A stretch of 64,000 nt of DNA from Ruminococcaceae bacterium UBA7212 (GCA_002490525.1 DKUE01000006.1:1-64000); one strand, 5' to 3'. Shown: positions 45,190 through 54,654, counted from the stretch's first letter. A program made the numbers and translations. The notes: generated from the sequence alone by a model not told the origin.

Positions 45190-45885
45190 ATGCTCGATAT
45201 CGAATATAATCTGAAAACCATTCGGGAAGAGGTTGCACGCGCGGCGGCGCTTTCGGGGCGGTCCGAACGGGATATAGATTTTATGGCGGTGACCAAGACC
45301 GTGGACGAGCAGTTTATCAATCATGCCATTGCCTGCGGTATCGATATAATCGGCGAAAACAAGGTGCAGGAAATGCTCCGAAAAAAGCCGAACCTGCATC
45401 TCGAGGGTGTTCGAAAAAATTTGATTGGGCATTTGCAGTCGAATAAGGCATCACAAATCGTCGGCGAAGTGGATATGATTGAGTCGGTGGATTCCTTGAA
45501 AATTGCCCGCGAAATCGGCAAGCAGTCTGTGAAAAAGGGTATCGTCTCCGATGTGCTTATAGAAGTCAATATCGGAAAAGAGGAGAGCAAAACCGGTTTC
45601 ATGCCCGAAACGGTGGAGGAGAGTATTGCGCAAATGGCAGAAATCGAAGGACTGCACATCTGCGGATTGATGACGATTCCGCCGATTTGTGATAAAACTA
45701 CAGAACTTTGTAAATTTTTTGCGAATATATACAATATGTATGTTGACATTGGCTCCAAAAAATTAGATAATGTAAACATGGATGTCCTGTCTATGGGTAT
45801 GTCGGGCGATTATGCTGAGGCCATCCGTGCAGGTTCAAATCATATTCGTGTCGGTTCTAAGATTTTCGGGCCGAGAATATATTGA
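45190..45885 (+). CDS. YggS/PROSC family PLP homeostasis protein
   Basis: A 231-residue alanine racemase-like TIM barrel that binds pyridoxal phosphate and balances PLP levels. The PLP lysine is in 'FMAVTKTVDEQ', with 'IGENKVQEM', 'LIGHLQSNKAS' and 'LSMGMSGDYAEAIRAGSNHI' also present. I prefer the start at 45190 (GAGG 5 nt upstream; matches the family N-terminus 'LDIEYNLKTIREEV'). A start at 45160 is also in frame and would overlap the HlyD-like gene by 23 nt. First gene of the ylmE-sepF-divIVA-type cluster. Confidence 0.94.
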   Translation: MLDIEYNLKTIREEVARAAALSGRSERDIDFMAVTKTVDEQFINHAIACGIDIIGENKVQEMLRKKPNLHLEGVRKNLIGHLQSNKASQIVGEVDMIESVDSLKIAREIGKQSVKKGIVSDVLIEVNIGKEESKTGFMPETVEESIAQMAEIEGLHICGLMTIPPICDKTTELCKFFANIYNMYVDIGSKKLDNVNMDVLSMGMSGDYAEAIRAGSNHIRVGSKIFGPRIY

Positions 45886-45907
45886 TTTTTATACAGGAGG
45901 ATGTAGA

Positions 45908-46378
45908 ATGAGCTTTTTGGACAAGGTAAAAAACATGGTTAATGTTTCCGAGGACGACTATTACGATGAGTTGGAAAATGACGATTTCCGAGAAGCGGAT
46001 GCGCATGCGGCGGAAGAACCCGAGGAACCGCGCAGAAGTGCGCGCCGCAGCCGCGAGTCCAGAGACACCCGCGACAATGTGGTGAATATTCATACGACGG
46101 CACAGTTGCAGGTCGTGCTGGCAAAGCCTGAAAGCTTTGAAGGCGATGCCCGTGCAATTGCTGACAATCTCAACGAAAAACGTACCGTAGTTTTAAATCT
46201 GGAATCTGCCAGCCGCGATGTTGCGCGCCGTTTGGTCGATTTTTTGACCGGTGTTGCCTATGCCAACGGCGGTCAGCTGAAGCGCGTAGCAAACAACACC
46301 TTTATTATTACGCCTTACAATGTGGAAGTGATGGGCGATTTGCTGGATGAGCTGGAAAATAACGGCATATTCTTTTAA
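45908..46378 (+). CDS. sepF: Cell division protein SepF
   Basis: The 156-residue protein has an N-terminal membrane-binding amphipathic helix ('MSFLDKVKNMVN'). An acidic/Arg-rich linker with many Glu and Arg (25-60) leads to the globular SepF domain ('VVNIHTTAQLQVVLAKPESF', 'KRTVVLNLES', 'RLVDFLTGVAYANGG'). SepF anchors and bundles FtsZ at the Z-ring. AGGAGG precedes the start. YlmG/YlmH, often found between sepF and divIVA in Firmicutes, are missing. Confidence 0.96.
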   Translation: MSFLDKVKNMVNVSEDDYYDELENDDFREADAHAAEEPEEPRRSARRSRESRDTRDNVVNIHTTAQLQVVLAKPESFEGDARAIADNLNEKRTVVLNLESASRDVARRLVDFLTGVAYANGGQLKRVANNTFIITPYNVEVMGDLLDELENNGIFF

Positions 46379-46399
46379 TTCGGTATTTTAATTTTGTAG

Positions 46400-47401
46400 A
46401 TGGGTGGAATGGATATTATGCTGACTCCTGATGTTGTAAAATCAAAATCGTTTCAGGCAACCGGACGCGGTGCTTACCGTGCGGAGGATGTCGACGGCTT
46501 TTTTGCCGAGGTATCGGCGTCTTATGAACAGATGTTCAAAGAAAACGGCGAGTTGATTAAAAAAATCAGTATTTTGGCAAACAAAGTGGAGCAATATAAA
46601 GAGGAAGAGGATTCCCTGCGCAAGGCGCTGATTTCTGCGCAGACCCTGGCGGATAAAATCGTTAAGGAAGCACGCGAAAGCGTGGAAGGGACTTTGGAGC
46701 AGGCAACTGCGGACGCAGACGAAATGCGCGCGAAGGCAAGTGCCGAGGCCAATGAAATCGTAGAAAAAGCCAAAGCACAGGCAGAGGCAGTCATTTTACA
46801 GAGTAAAAGGGATGCGGATGAAATTCTCGGCTCTGTCAACCGCAAGGTAATGAAAGAAAGCTTGGAGTTTGAAATGCTGCAAAAGAAAGCGGCAGAATTC
46901 CGTGCAAATCTGTTGGGGCTTTACAAAGAACACTTAGGGTTAATCAATGCAATTCCTGAGTATGTGGAAAAAGAAATGCCTGCGCCTGAAAAGGCAGAGG
47001 AGCCGGCAGAACAGCCGGTTGACACGGCTCCGGTTGCGGAAGAAGAACCCGCAGTGACAGAAACATCGGAACAGACGGAAGAACTGCTGGAAGACCCGGC
47101 TGCACAAACAGCTGTACAGGAAGAACCGATTGCGGCATCTGCCGAGACAGCTGAGGAGTTTGAAGATGTTTCTTCCTCGTCAACAGATGCTGTGGAAGAG
47201 CCTGAAGCAGAAGACGCAGATGCGGATGGTTTTTTGCTTGATTTGAGCGCACTTGCCGATGCAGACGATGAGGAAGAACCTGTATCCGCTGCAGAAGCAC
47301 AGCCTGCACATACATATGCAACCGCGCAGGAAGAATCGGATGAAGAAGAGGACGATGATGACGAGCCGGTTTCTTTTAAAAGCTTTTTCAAAAAGAAATA
47401 A
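46400..47401 (+). CDS. divIVA: DivIVA-domain protein with acidic tail
   Basis: A 333-residue protein: N-terminal DivIVA lipid-binding segment ('MLTPDVVKSKSFQATGRGAY', 'RAEDVDGFFAEV'), a long coiled coil (about 40-195), then a strongly acidic low-complexity tail (200-320, Glu/Ala/Asp-rich) ending 'SFKSFFKKK'. DivIVA marks negatively curved membrane and recruits division or wall-synthesis factors. The start is uncertain: ATGs at 46400, 46409 and 46418 are in frame, and the family begins near 46418. The long acidic tail is longer than in Bacillus DivIVA (about 164 residues). Confidence 0.92.
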   Translation: MGGMDIMLTPDVVKSKSFQATGRGAYRAEDVDGFFAEVSASYEQMFKENGELIKKISILANKVEQYKEEEDSLRKALISAQTLADKIVKEARESVEGTLEQATADADEMRAKASAEANEIVEKAKAQAEAVILQSKRDADEILGSVNRKVMKESLEFEMLQKKAAEFRANLLGLYKEHLGLINAIPEYVEKEMPAPEKAEEPAEQPVDTAPVAEEEPAVTETSEQTEELLEDPAAQTAVQEEPIAASAETAEEFEDVSSSSTDAVEEPEAEDADADGFLLDLSALADADDEEEPVSAAEAQPAHTYATAQEESDEEEDDDDEPVSFKSFFKKK

Positions 47402-47420
47402 TCTGTTATGAGGTGTCTGG

Positions 47421-47927
47421 ATGCTTCAACTTCTCACCGTTTTAACGATTGCGGTGCTGGTAGGTCTTGATCAGCTCATCAAATATTTTGCAGTGCAGTT
47501 TTTAGAACCGATAGGCAGTTACCTTGTTTTTGACCGTATTTTGCAATTTTCCTATGTCGAAAACACGGGAGCCGCCTTCGGCTCTTTCAGTAAATATACG
47601 GTTTTATTGTCTGTGTTTACAGGGCTGGTTTTGCTGTGCGGGCTGATTTATCTGCTTTCGGGCAGATGTAAAAACAAGGTTGCTTATGCCGCAGGCGTGA
47701 TGATTTTTTCGGGCGGTCTCGGTAATTTGATTGACCGTATATGCCGCGGCTTTGTGGTAGACTACATTGAACCGTTGTTTATAGATTTTGCCGTATTTAA
47801 TTTTGCGGATATGTTGGTTTGTGTCGGTGCGGGCGTTTTGATGGTTTGGTTGATTTACGATACGGTCAGGACCACTCATCGCAGTAAAGCGTCAAACGGA
47901 ACGGAGAAATCAAATGCAGCCGATTGA
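47421..47927 (+). CDS. lspA: Lipoprotein signal peptidase LspA
   Basis: A 168-residue four-helix membrane aspartyl protease that removes signal peptides from diacylglyceryl-prolipoproteins. Catalytic Asp residues are in 'GNLIDRICRGFVVDYIEP' (about 105-122) and 'FNFADMLVC' (about 130). 'VENTGAAFGSF' is also typical. It overlaps rluD by 14 nt. Substrates in this window would include the MltG and LRR lipoproteins. Confidence 0.97.
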   Translation: MLQLLTVLTIAVLVGLDQLIKYFAVQFLEPIGSYLVFDRILQFSYVENTGAAFGSFSKYTVLLSVFTGLVLLCGLIYLLSGRCKNKVAYAAGVMIFSGGLGNLIDRICRGFVVDYIEPLFIDFAVFNFADMLVCVGAGVLMVWLIYDTVRTTHRSKASNGTEKSNAAD

Positions 47928-48855
47928 TATTTTAACAGATGCCGATTTTGTCGGTGAACGGCTGGATAAGTATTTACAGCATATTTTTCCCGAATTTTCG
48001 CGCGCCGCTCTGCAAAAAGCAATTGAGGAAGGTGCCGCGGCGGTAAACGGTAAAGTCGTTTCCAAAAATTATAAGCTGCGTACGGGTGACAGGCTTGTCT
48101 TTACACCTTTAGAGGTGCGTCCGCCGGATGTGGTGCCGCAAAACATTCCGCTTGAAATTGTGTATGAGGACAGTGACCTTTTGGTCGTTAATAAGCCGAA
48201 AGGTATGGTGGTGCATCCTGCACCGGGCAATTTTGACGGTACGTTGGTCAATGCACTTTTGTACCACTGCGGGGATAGCCTATCAGGAATAAACGGTGTT
48301 TTGCGACCAGGCATTGTACACCGTATTGACAAGGACACAAGCGGACTGCTGATTGTTGCCAAAAACGATTTTTCGCACCGACTGCTTTCCGAACAGATTG
48401 CCGCGCACAGCTTTACACGGGAATACCGCGCCGTTATTACAGGTCATTTAAAAACGGACAGCGGCACGGTGAATGCCCCCATTGGACGCGATGCGCGCGA
48501 CCGTAAGAAAATGGCGGTGACCGATAAAAACGCCAAAACGGCGGTTACCCATTACGAAACGCTCGAAAAATATGTCGGGTACGCTTATTTGCGGCTTCGT
48601 CTGGAAACGGGCAGAACGCATCAAATCCGTGTGCATATGGCATATCTCGGGCATCCCTTGGCGGGCGATACGGTTTACGGTCACCCGAAAAAGCGGGAAC
48701 TTGCACTTTGTGGGCAGTGCCTGCATGCGGGTAAAATCGGATTTCTGCATCCGCGTACGGGTGCGTATTTGGAATTCGAAAGTCCCTTGCCCGACTATTT
48801 TACAAATTTTCAAAGGAGTTTGACTCTTGAAAATGAACACACAAGCCAAAACTGA
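47914..48855 (+). CDS. RluA-family pseudouridine synthase (RluD-like)
   Basis: The 313-residue protein has an N-terminal S4 RNA-binding domain (residues 12-75; 'RLDKYLQHIFPEFSRAALQK') and an RluA catalytic domain with 'VHRIDKDTSGLLIVAK' (catalytic Asp about 139), 'REYRAVITG' and 'GRTHQIRVHMAYLGHPLAGD'. It probably modifies 23S rRNA helix 69 as RluD does. Coupled to lspA as in most Firmicutes; the next gene overlaps its end. Confidence 0.95.
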   Translation: MQPIDILTDADFVGERLDKYLQHIFPEFSRAALQKAIEEGAAAVNGKVVSKNYKLRTGDRLVFTPLEVRPPDVVPQNIPLEIVYEDSDLLVVNKPKGMVVHPAPGNFDGTLVNALLYHCGDSLSGINGVLRPGIVHRIDKDTSGLLIVAKNDFSHRLLSEQIAAHSFTREYRAVITGHLKTDSGTVNAPIGRDARDRKKMAVTDKNAKTAVTHYETLEKYVGYAYLRLRLETGRTHQIRVHMAYLGHPLAGDTVYGHPKKRELALCGQCLHAGKIGFLHPRTGAYLEFESPLPDYFTNFQRSLTLENEHTSQN

Positions 48856-49684
48856 TTTTTCCGATTGGCTGGTTGCCTCAGATATTGACGGTACGCTGAA
48901 CAATAAGTTGCGCCGCTTACCAAAACGGAATTATGAACGCATTTGCGAATTCGTGCAGGAAAAAAAAGGACATTTTACGTTGGCGTCAGGCCGCAATGTC
49001 AGCTCAATGCGTGCCCCGTTCCAAAGTCTGCCGATTGCATCTACACCTGCAGTTCTTTTAAACGGTGCCGGTATTTATGATTATGAGCAGGAAAAAATGT
49101 TGCGCTTTCATGCAATTAATCCGGCGGGGTATGAATTGGTTCGTGCCGTAACAAAGAAATTTCCGTCAGTGGAAGTCGAGATATTAACGAGTGACAGTGC
49201 TTACACAATCAATGCGCGTATTTTTGCAAATGTCATGTTGCGTGCCGATGATTTGCCACACCGTAAGTTTAAGACGGTTTCCGAAGTGCCGCCCGATGAT
49301 TGGGGTAAGGTCATTTTCTTGGGAATGCCGCCGCTCATTTCTGCGGTCAAGCGGTATTTGCTTTCCATAAGCGACCCGTATGTGAATTTTATGTCCTCTT
49401 CGGTTTCCTCTTTTGAGATGCTCGAAAAGGGAATACATAAAGGCGTAGGTGTCATGGAAATCGCCAAAATGTACGGTATTTCGCAATCGCATACTGCCGC
49501 CATCGGTGATTATTTTAACGACTATGAAATGCTTAAAACCGTCGGTCTGCCTGCATGTTGCGGGCAGGCACCGAAAAAAATGCACGAAATTGCAAAATTC
49601 CATGCGTGCCACTGCAACCGCGGTGCCGTCGCGGATTTGCTTGAATATATTATGTATGATTATGCGGTAAACGGTGAAGGCTGA
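48827..49684 (+). CDS. Cof-type HAD-superfamily hydrolase
   Basis: A 285-residue HAD phosphatase: motif I 'ASDIDGTLNN' (nucleophile Asp about 18), a C2B cap in the middle, and motif IV 'AIGDYFNDYEMLKTVG' (about 221). Cof-type enzymes dephosphorylate sugar phosphates or flavin/pyridoxal phosphates; the substrate is unknown. TTG start at 48827 with AGGAG 8 nt upstream, overlapping rluD by 29 nt. An ATG at 48833 is the alternative. Confidence 0.93.
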   Translation: MKMNTQAKTDFSDWLVASDIDGTLNNKLRRLPKRNYERICEFVQEKKGHFTLASGRNVSSMRAPFQSLPIASTPAVLLNGAGIYDYEQEKMLRFHAINPAGYELVRAVTKKFPSVEVEILTSDSAYTINARIFANVMLRADDLPHRKFKTVSEVPPDDWGKVIFLGMPPLISAVKRYLLSISDPYVNFMSSSVSSFEMLEKGIHKGVGVMEIAKMYGISQSHTAAIGDYFNDYEMLKTVGLPACCGQAPKKMHEIAKFHACHCNRGAVADLLEYIMYDYAVNGEG

Positions 49685-49712
49685 TTTACTGCAAGCCTAA
49701 AGGAGGTATATC

Positions 49713-50555
49713 ATGGACGATTCCATGAAAAGAGAACTGAAGATTTTTGCCACGCGTGCGCGTATGGGCGTTTTGGAAGGCGTTTATAACGCCAAGGCGG
49801 GGCATCCGGGCGGGTCGCTTTCTATTTGCGATTTGTTGAGTGTGCTTTACAACAGGGAATTGCGTGTGGACCCGAAAAATCCGAAGGCGCAAAATCGAGA
49901 CCGTTTAGTGCTGTCCAAAGGGCATGCCGCGCCCGCGGTTTATGCCGCCCTTGCACTGAAGGGCTTTTTCCCGGAAGAAGATATTAAAACACTCCGTAAA
50001 TCCGACAGCTATTTACAGGGACATCCGAATATGGATAAAGTTCCCGGAATTGATATGAGTACAGGTTCCTTAGGGCAGGGGATTTCTGCAGCGGTCGGCA
50101 TGGCACTCGGTGCGAAGCTGGACAACGCGGATTACCGTGTATATACGATTCTAGGCGACGGTGAGTTAGAGGAAGGTCAGGTTTGGGAGGCCGCAATGTT
50201 TGCAGGTAACCGCCAGCTTGATAATCTGGTCGCGTTTATCGACAATAATAATCTGCAAATTGACGGTACAATGGAAGAAGTCAATGCACCGTATCCGATT
50301 GCGGAGAAGTTTGCCGCATTTAACTGGAATACAATAGAAATTGACGGTCATGACTATGATGCGATTGAGGCGGCACTTGCCGCGGCAAAGGCATGCAAGG
50401 GTAAGCCGACTGCCGTTGTCATGAAAACCGTGAAGGGCAAGGGTGTTTCCTTTATGGAGGATGCTGTCGGCTGGCATGGCTGTGCACCGAATACCGAGCA
50501 GTATGAACAGGCAATGACGGAATTGAAAGCCGCGCTCACGGCATTGGAGGCATAA
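49713..50555 (+). CDS. Transketolase, N-terminal (TPP-binding) subunit
   Basis: The 280-residue protein covers the TPP diphosphate-binding half of transketolase ('AGHPGGSLSICDLL', 'SKGHAAPAVYAAL', 'GDGELEEGQVWEAAMFAG', 'NNNLQIDG'). With the C-terminal subunit 2 bp downstream it forms the split transketolase of the non-oxidative pentose phosphate pathway that is typical of Clostridia. Strong AAAGGAGG site. Confidence 0.96.
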   Translation: MDDSMKRELKIFATRARMGVLEGVYNAKAGHPGGSLSICDLLSVLYNRELRVDPKNPKAQNRDRLVLSKGHAAPAVYAALALKGFFPEEDIKTLRKSDSYLQGHPNMDKVPGIDMSTGSLGQGISAAVGMALGAKLDNADYRVYTILGDGELEEGQVWEAAMFAGNRQLDNLVAFIDNNNLQIDGTMEEVNAPYPIAEKFAAFNWNTIEIDGHDYDAIEAALAAAKACKGKPTAVVMKTVKGKGVSFMEDAVGWHGCAPNTEQYEQAMTELKAALTALEA

Positions 50556-50557
50556 GA

Positions 50558-51505
50558 ATGGCAGAAACAGTGAAATGTGCAACAAGAGACGCCTACGGCA
50601 AAACACTTGTCGAGCTTGGCGAACAGAATGATAAAATTTTGGTTTTGGATGCTGACCTTGCGGCAGCTACCAAAACAGGGATGTTTAAAAAAGCGTTTCC
50701 CGAACGTTTTATTGATGTGGGTATTGCAGAGGGAAATCTGATGGGTGTCGCGGCGGGGCTTGCCGCCACCGGACACATCGTTTTCGCAAGCTCCTTTGCC
50801 ATGTTTGCGGCAGGCAGAGCGTTTGAACAGGTACGTAACTCTATCGGCTATCCGCATTTGAATGTGAAAATCGGTGCGACGCACGCAGGTATTTCCGTCG
50901 GTGAGGACGGTGCAAGCCACCAGTGCTGTGAGGATATTGCGCTGATGCGCACCATTCCCGGTATGGTGATTTTGAATCCTGCCGATGATATCGAGGCGCG
51001 TGCCTGTGTGCTTGCGGCGGCGGCACATGACGGTCCTGTATATATGCGTTTCGGCAGACTTGCCGTGCCGCGTGTGTTTGATGAAAGCTATCAGTTTGAA
51101 ATCGGTAAGGGCGCGGTTTTGACCGAGGGCACGGATGTTACGATTATTGCCACGGGTCTCATGGTAAACGAGGCACTGCTTGCGGCAGAATCACTCAAGG
51201 CAGACGGTATTTCCGCCCGCGTAGTGAATATGGCGACGATCAAGCCGATTGACCGTGATATCATTGTGGACTCCGCGCAGAAAACCGGCGCGATTGTGAC
51301 CGCAGAGGAGCACAGTGTACTCGGCGGTTTAGGCGGTGCAGTAGCAGAGGTAGTTTGTGAAACCGTTCCCGTTCCCGTACTGCGTGTCGGGGTGGAGGAT
51401 GTGTTCGGTAAATCCGGACCTGCGTTGGAATTGTTGCATATCTTCGGCTTAGATGCCGCGCATATTGCAGAAAAAGCAAAACAGGCAGTTGCCTTGAAAA
51501 AATAA
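50558..51505 (+). CDS. Transketolase, C-terminal (pyrimidine-binding) subunit
   Basis: A 315-residue partner of the preceding gene. Pyrimidine-binding domain: 'DAYGKTLVELGEQNDKILVL', 'FIDVGIAEGNLMGVAAGLA', 'THAGISVGEDGASHQ'. C-terminal transketolase domain: 'GAIVTAEEHSVLGGLGGAVA'. The start is 2 bp after the upstream stop, so the two subunits are made in equal amounts. A terminator follows directly. Confidence 0.96.
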   Translation: MAETVKCATRDAYGKTLVELGEQNDKILVLDADLAAATKTGMFKKAFPERFIDVGIAEGNLMGVAAGLAATGHIVFASSFAMFAAGRAFEQVRNSIGYPHLNVKIGATHAGISVGEDGASHQCCEDIALMRTIPGMVILNPADDIEARACVLAAAAHDGPVYMRFGRLAVPRVFDESYQFEIGKGAVLTEGTDVTIIATGLMVNEALLAAESLKADGISARVVNMATIKPIDRDIIVDSAQKTGAIVTAEEHSVLGGLGGAVAEVVCETVPVPVLRVGVEDVFGKSGPALELLHIFGLDAAHIAEKAKQAVALKK

Positions 51506-51541
51506 CAAAAAGCCGCCGACACACATGGTTGGCGGCTTTTG
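51506..51541 (+). terminator. Terminator of the transketolase operon
   Basis: AAAAAGCCGCC and GGCGGCTTTTT arms with a 12-14-nt loop, directly behind the stop codon. Confidence 0.9.
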
Positions 51542-51557
51542 CTATAGAAGGAAAAAA

Positions 51558-51588
51558 TGACAGCGGACAGATTTTCTGTCCGCTGTCA
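51558..51588 (-). terminator. Terminator of the LRR lipoprotein gene
   Basis: Perfect 13-bp arms TGACAGCGGACAG/CTGTCCGCTGTCA with a 5-nt loop; on the minus strand TTTTTTC follows. Six nt beyond the stop. Confidence 0.88.
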
Positions 51589-51594
51589 CGGTAT

Positions 51595-52440
51595 TTATCG
51601 GTCTGTGCCGACGAATTCTATAGGTACTTTTTCGCGCACACTGTTTTTCTTGTGCGGACTCCAATCCTTGCCGAGCTCCAAGTTTTCTTCGGTATTGTGC
51701 ACAACGACCTTTTCAATGGAAGAGCCGGTAGAATAGAATGCATAGTCACCGATAGACTGCACATTTGCAGGGATTTCCAGCGTTTTCAGCGAATCCATAT
51801 AAGAAAACGCGTCCGCACCAATGGTTGTGACGGTAGACGGAATTTCCAGTTTTGAATAGTGCCAGCATTTTAAAAATGCTTTGTCGCCGATTTCCTCAAG
51901 ACCCTCATTTAACTGTACTGTATAAAGATTGCCGCAGAGATACGCCGCATTGGGACGTATCCGTTTGCACTGTGCAGGTAAAATCAATTCTCCGCCGCCG
52001 CACACGGTATCATTTGAATCTCTTATCAATTCGGTTTTACCGTTGGGATATGCCACAAATTCTGTCAAATCCTTGGTGTACAGAATGCCGTCTACTGCGG
52101 TGAAATATGCATTTTCTGCATCCACGGCAAATTCCTTTAGCTTCGGGCAGTTGGTCAGAGACCAATCGTTGATTTTTTGTACGTTTTTGCCGATGGTGAT
52201 TTTTGTGAGATATTCAGCGTTGGCAAGACCGAAATCCGCGATTTCGACAACCGGCTTACCCTCGTATGTATCCGGAACGGTAAATTCTGTTTCCGTAGAG
52301 GAACCGCTGTAGCGGTAAAGCATCAGTCCGCCGTCGGTCTCCTTATATTCTGTGCCTTTTTGATTTAATGAGCAGGACGAAAGGCTTAAAACCATTACGA
52401 GTACTGCAAGCACTGCCGCCGCTATAGATTTATTTTTCAT
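51595..52440 (-). CDS. BspA-type leucine-rich repeat lipoprotein
   Basis: A 281-residue secreted lipoprotein. The signal peptide ends in lipobox 'LSLSSC' (Cys about 23). Five or so BspA/TpLRR repeats of 22-24 residues follow ('VEIADFGLANAEYLTKITIG', 'IGDKAFLKCWHYSKLEIPST', 'IGADAFSYMDSLKTLEIPAN', 'IGDYAFYSTGSSIEKVVVHN'). Such surface LRR proteins mediate binding to host or matrix proteins. It lies 3 bp downstream of the MFS gene on the same strand, so the pair is co-transcribed. Confidence 0.92.
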   Translation of the reverse strand: MKNKSIAAAVLAVLVMVLSLSSCSLNQKGTEYKETDGGLMLYRYSGSSTETEFTVPDTYEGKPVVEIADFGLANAEYLTKITIGKNVQKINDWSLTNCPKLKEFAVDAENAYFTAVDGILYTKDLTEFVAYPNGKTELIRDSNDTVCGGGELILPAQCKRIRPNAAYLCGNLYTVQLNEGLEEIGDKAFLKCWHYSKLEIPSTVTTIGADAFSYMDSLKTLEIPANVQSIGDYAFYSTGSSIEKVVVHNTEENLELGKDWSPHKKNSVREKVPIEFVGTDR

Positions 52441-52443
52441 AGA

Positions 52444-54156
52444 CTATGCCTCCGTTGCTTCTGTTTTCAAAACGGGTTCCGCCGCAGGTTCTGCGTCTGT
52501 CTCTGTATCCGTGCGGTGCGCACGCTTTTTGAGTTCTTCTATGATTTTTTTGTGCTTATCCTCTGTTAAATCATAGAAATGATACGGAATAACCCCAACG
52601 ATATTTGCGACAGCCCCCACAATGGTCGTAATCAAAAGCACGCTGGTACGAATCGGGTCATCATACAGAATATTCCAGTCCGATGTGAAGCCGACAAGTC
52701 CGTAAAGGAACGGAACAAACAGTGCGGTAAAGGTAGTTACAGGCGCAGAAATAAACTGGAAAATACCCATACAGCCGTCCAGCCGCTCTCCTGAAATATA
52801 CTGTTGATAATCCCAAATATCTGCATTCATTGCCGTGTTTGCGATAGAAACCACCGCATCCAGCATGGTGGAGATATAGGTGGAAACTACGATAAGCACA
52901 AAGCTGTTCATATAAACACCGAGAACGGTGAGCAGAGAAGAAATTACTTTTGTATATCTGCCGAAAAGAACAAGATTGCGTTTGCCGAATTTTTTTATCA
53001 GAATCGGTGCAAGCAACATGCCCGGTGTCCATGCCGTGCCGAGGATGGTGCCGAGAATACCGATGAACCAATCTTGGCGCATGGAATAAATAATCAGCAT
53101 GTTGGTTATGTTGATAAGACCTGCCGAAAATGAACCGAGCCAAGCGGAGATATTGGTTATCCACAAATATTTATTTCGAAAAACTTCCTTAGAGCCCTTT
53201 AAAATGCTGACCTGCGGTTTGTGGTCTTCCTCCTGAATGACACGCTCTTTTACACCGAAAGCGAGGAACAGGGTAATAGGACCTGAAATAATGGCGAATG
53301 CAGGGACGACCCACTTATATGTATTCAAATTGGTCATACCGCCTGCAAGGGTTGCCAGAATCGGGAAAAGCAGGTTGAAAATCGAGTAGCCGATACTGTA
53401 CAGCATTTGCCCGATGGAAATAATTTTTGCACGCTCTTCGGTGTTTGGTGAAATGACGTTTTGCAGATTGGGCGTTTGTCCGTAGCAGGTGCCGAAACCG
53501 CCCCAAATGGCAAAGAAGAGATTCATTACCCAGAATTTTGTATGATAATCCAGCGTGTTATACGGGAACCATGTTAACAAAATCAAAGTGAGGGACGAAG
53601 GAAGAATGTTTGCGATGACCCAGCATCTGTATTTGCCGAATTTCGGGGAAAGCTTTCGCATTACCCCAATATTCCAATAGGAAAAAAACATCTGTACCAA
53701 AAATTTTGTACCCAGTACCTGCGGGAATGCGGGCATAAAGCCCTCAAAATATTTTTGCGGTACAAAAAAGCAGGCGATACCTACTACCGTAAACGCCAAA
53801 TTTGCCCAGTGAATCAAACGCATCGTTTTCTTGGGCGGCCTGCCGAGATTGTCGGTAATAATCATGTTGATGGGCTGGAATAAATATGTAAGCACCATGC
53901 CCACAAAGCCGAGCATGACAAAGTCCATCATTTTTAAGCCGTAAATTGCACCTACAAACAAGCAGGTTGCGTTAAATGCCAACTGTCCGCCGGCCGAGCC
54001 TGCCATACAGGATCCTATGGAACCGACCACAAATCTTGTGAATTCCTTATAGGATACATATTCACCCTGTTTTGGTTGATTCCAGTATTTACCGACATCG
54101 GTTACCATGGTTTTGGCTTTTTGAAATCCGCCTGTTACGCTTTCTTTTAAATGCAT
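52444..54156 (-). CDS. MFS / GPH-type transporter
   Basis: A 570-residue polytopic membrane protein of the major facilitator superfamily, probably near the glycoside-pentoside-hexuronide symporters. About 12 helices are seen between residues 45 and 535, with hydrophilic N- and C-terminal extensions (first 40 residues and a Glu/Ala-rich last 40). A conserved cytoplasmic loop reads 'DNLGRPPKKTMRLIHWANL'. The substrate cannot be told; a sugar or glycoside is likely. It is the only obvious carbohydrate carrier in the window, but not adjacent to the glycosidases. Confidence 0.85.
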   Translation of the reverse strand: MHLKESVTGGFQKAKTMVTDVGKYWNQPKQGEYVSYKEFTRFVVGSIGSCMAGSAGGQLAFNATCLFVGAIYGLKMMDFVMLGFVGMVLTYLFQPINMIITDNLGRPPKKTMRLIHWANLAFTVVGIACFFVPQKYFEGFMPAFPQVLGTKFLVQMFFSYWNIGVMRKLSPKFGKYRCWVIANILPSSLTLILLTWFPYNTLDYHTKFWVMNLFFAIWGGFGTCYGQTPNLQNVISPNTEERAKIISIGQMLYSIGYSIFNLLFPILATLAGGMTNLNTYKWVVPAFAIISGPITLFLAFGVKERVIQEEDHKPQVSILKGSKEVFRNKYLWITNISAWLGSFSAGLINITNMLIIYSMRQDWFIGILGTILGTAWTPGMLLAPILIKKFGKRNLVLFGRYTKVISSLLTVLGVYMNSFVLIVVSTYISTMLDAVVSIANTAMNADIWDYQQYISGERLDGCMGIFQFISAPVTTFTALFVPFLYGLVGFTSDWNILYDDPIRTSVLLITTIVGAVANIVGVIPYHFYDLTEDKHKKIIEELKKRAHRTDTETDAEPAAEPVLKTEATEA

Positions 54157-54331
54157 AGATTTCCCCCATTAAATGAGAGTAGGGAACAGATGTTGCCCTA
54201 CTCTACTTTCTTGTGTATACAATACACAAATTCTTTAAAAAGATCAATGCAAATCTGTGAAATTTATATTTGTTGACAAAAAGGCAATATCGCAAAGCGG
54301 AGACAGGTAAAACGACATGCATTTGCCGAGG

Positions 54332-54550
54332 TTATTTTTTTACCGGCGGTACGGCGTCATCTTGCTTTGTCGGCTTGCCGAGGGTAGCGGAATACCCTTG
54401 CGCAATTGTGGGAAATCCGTTTTTTGTATCTGCGGTCGGCTGAATTTCATAGGTACCGTATTTGTTCACCATTTCAAACGGTGTTTCGGGATTTCCGGGA
54501 ATATCTGCAACGGCAAGCTCGATTTCTGCCTTTTTTCGGTTCTTTTTCAT
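54332..54550 (-). CDS. Small conserved-looking protein (72 aa)
   Basis: A hydrophilic 72-residue protein without membrane segments or signal. It starts with a basic stretch ('MKKNRKKAEIELAV'), followed by 'YGTYEIQPTADTKNGFPTIA', a motif I have the impression recurs in short clostridial proteins. GGGTG lies before the ATG. Function unknown; reported because codon use and ribosome site look real. It is divergent from mutY. Confidence 0.6.
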   Translation of the reverse strand: MKKNRKKAEIELAVADIPGNPETPFEMVNKYGTYEIQPTADTKNGFPTIAQGYSATLGKPTKQDDAVPPVKK

Positions 54551-54654
54551 ATTGAATCACCCGAAATTAGTTTTCGAAAACCGCAGAGAAATATACAGAT
54601 TTTTTGAAAAATATGTTACAATATAAAACAGAAAATGATTGGGAGCGATTGCCT

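Noticed and set aside
46921..47391. Ser-rich minus-strand open frame opposite divIVA
   Set aside because: Its poly-Ser composition is simply the antisense of the Glu/Asp/Ala-rich tail of DivIVA.
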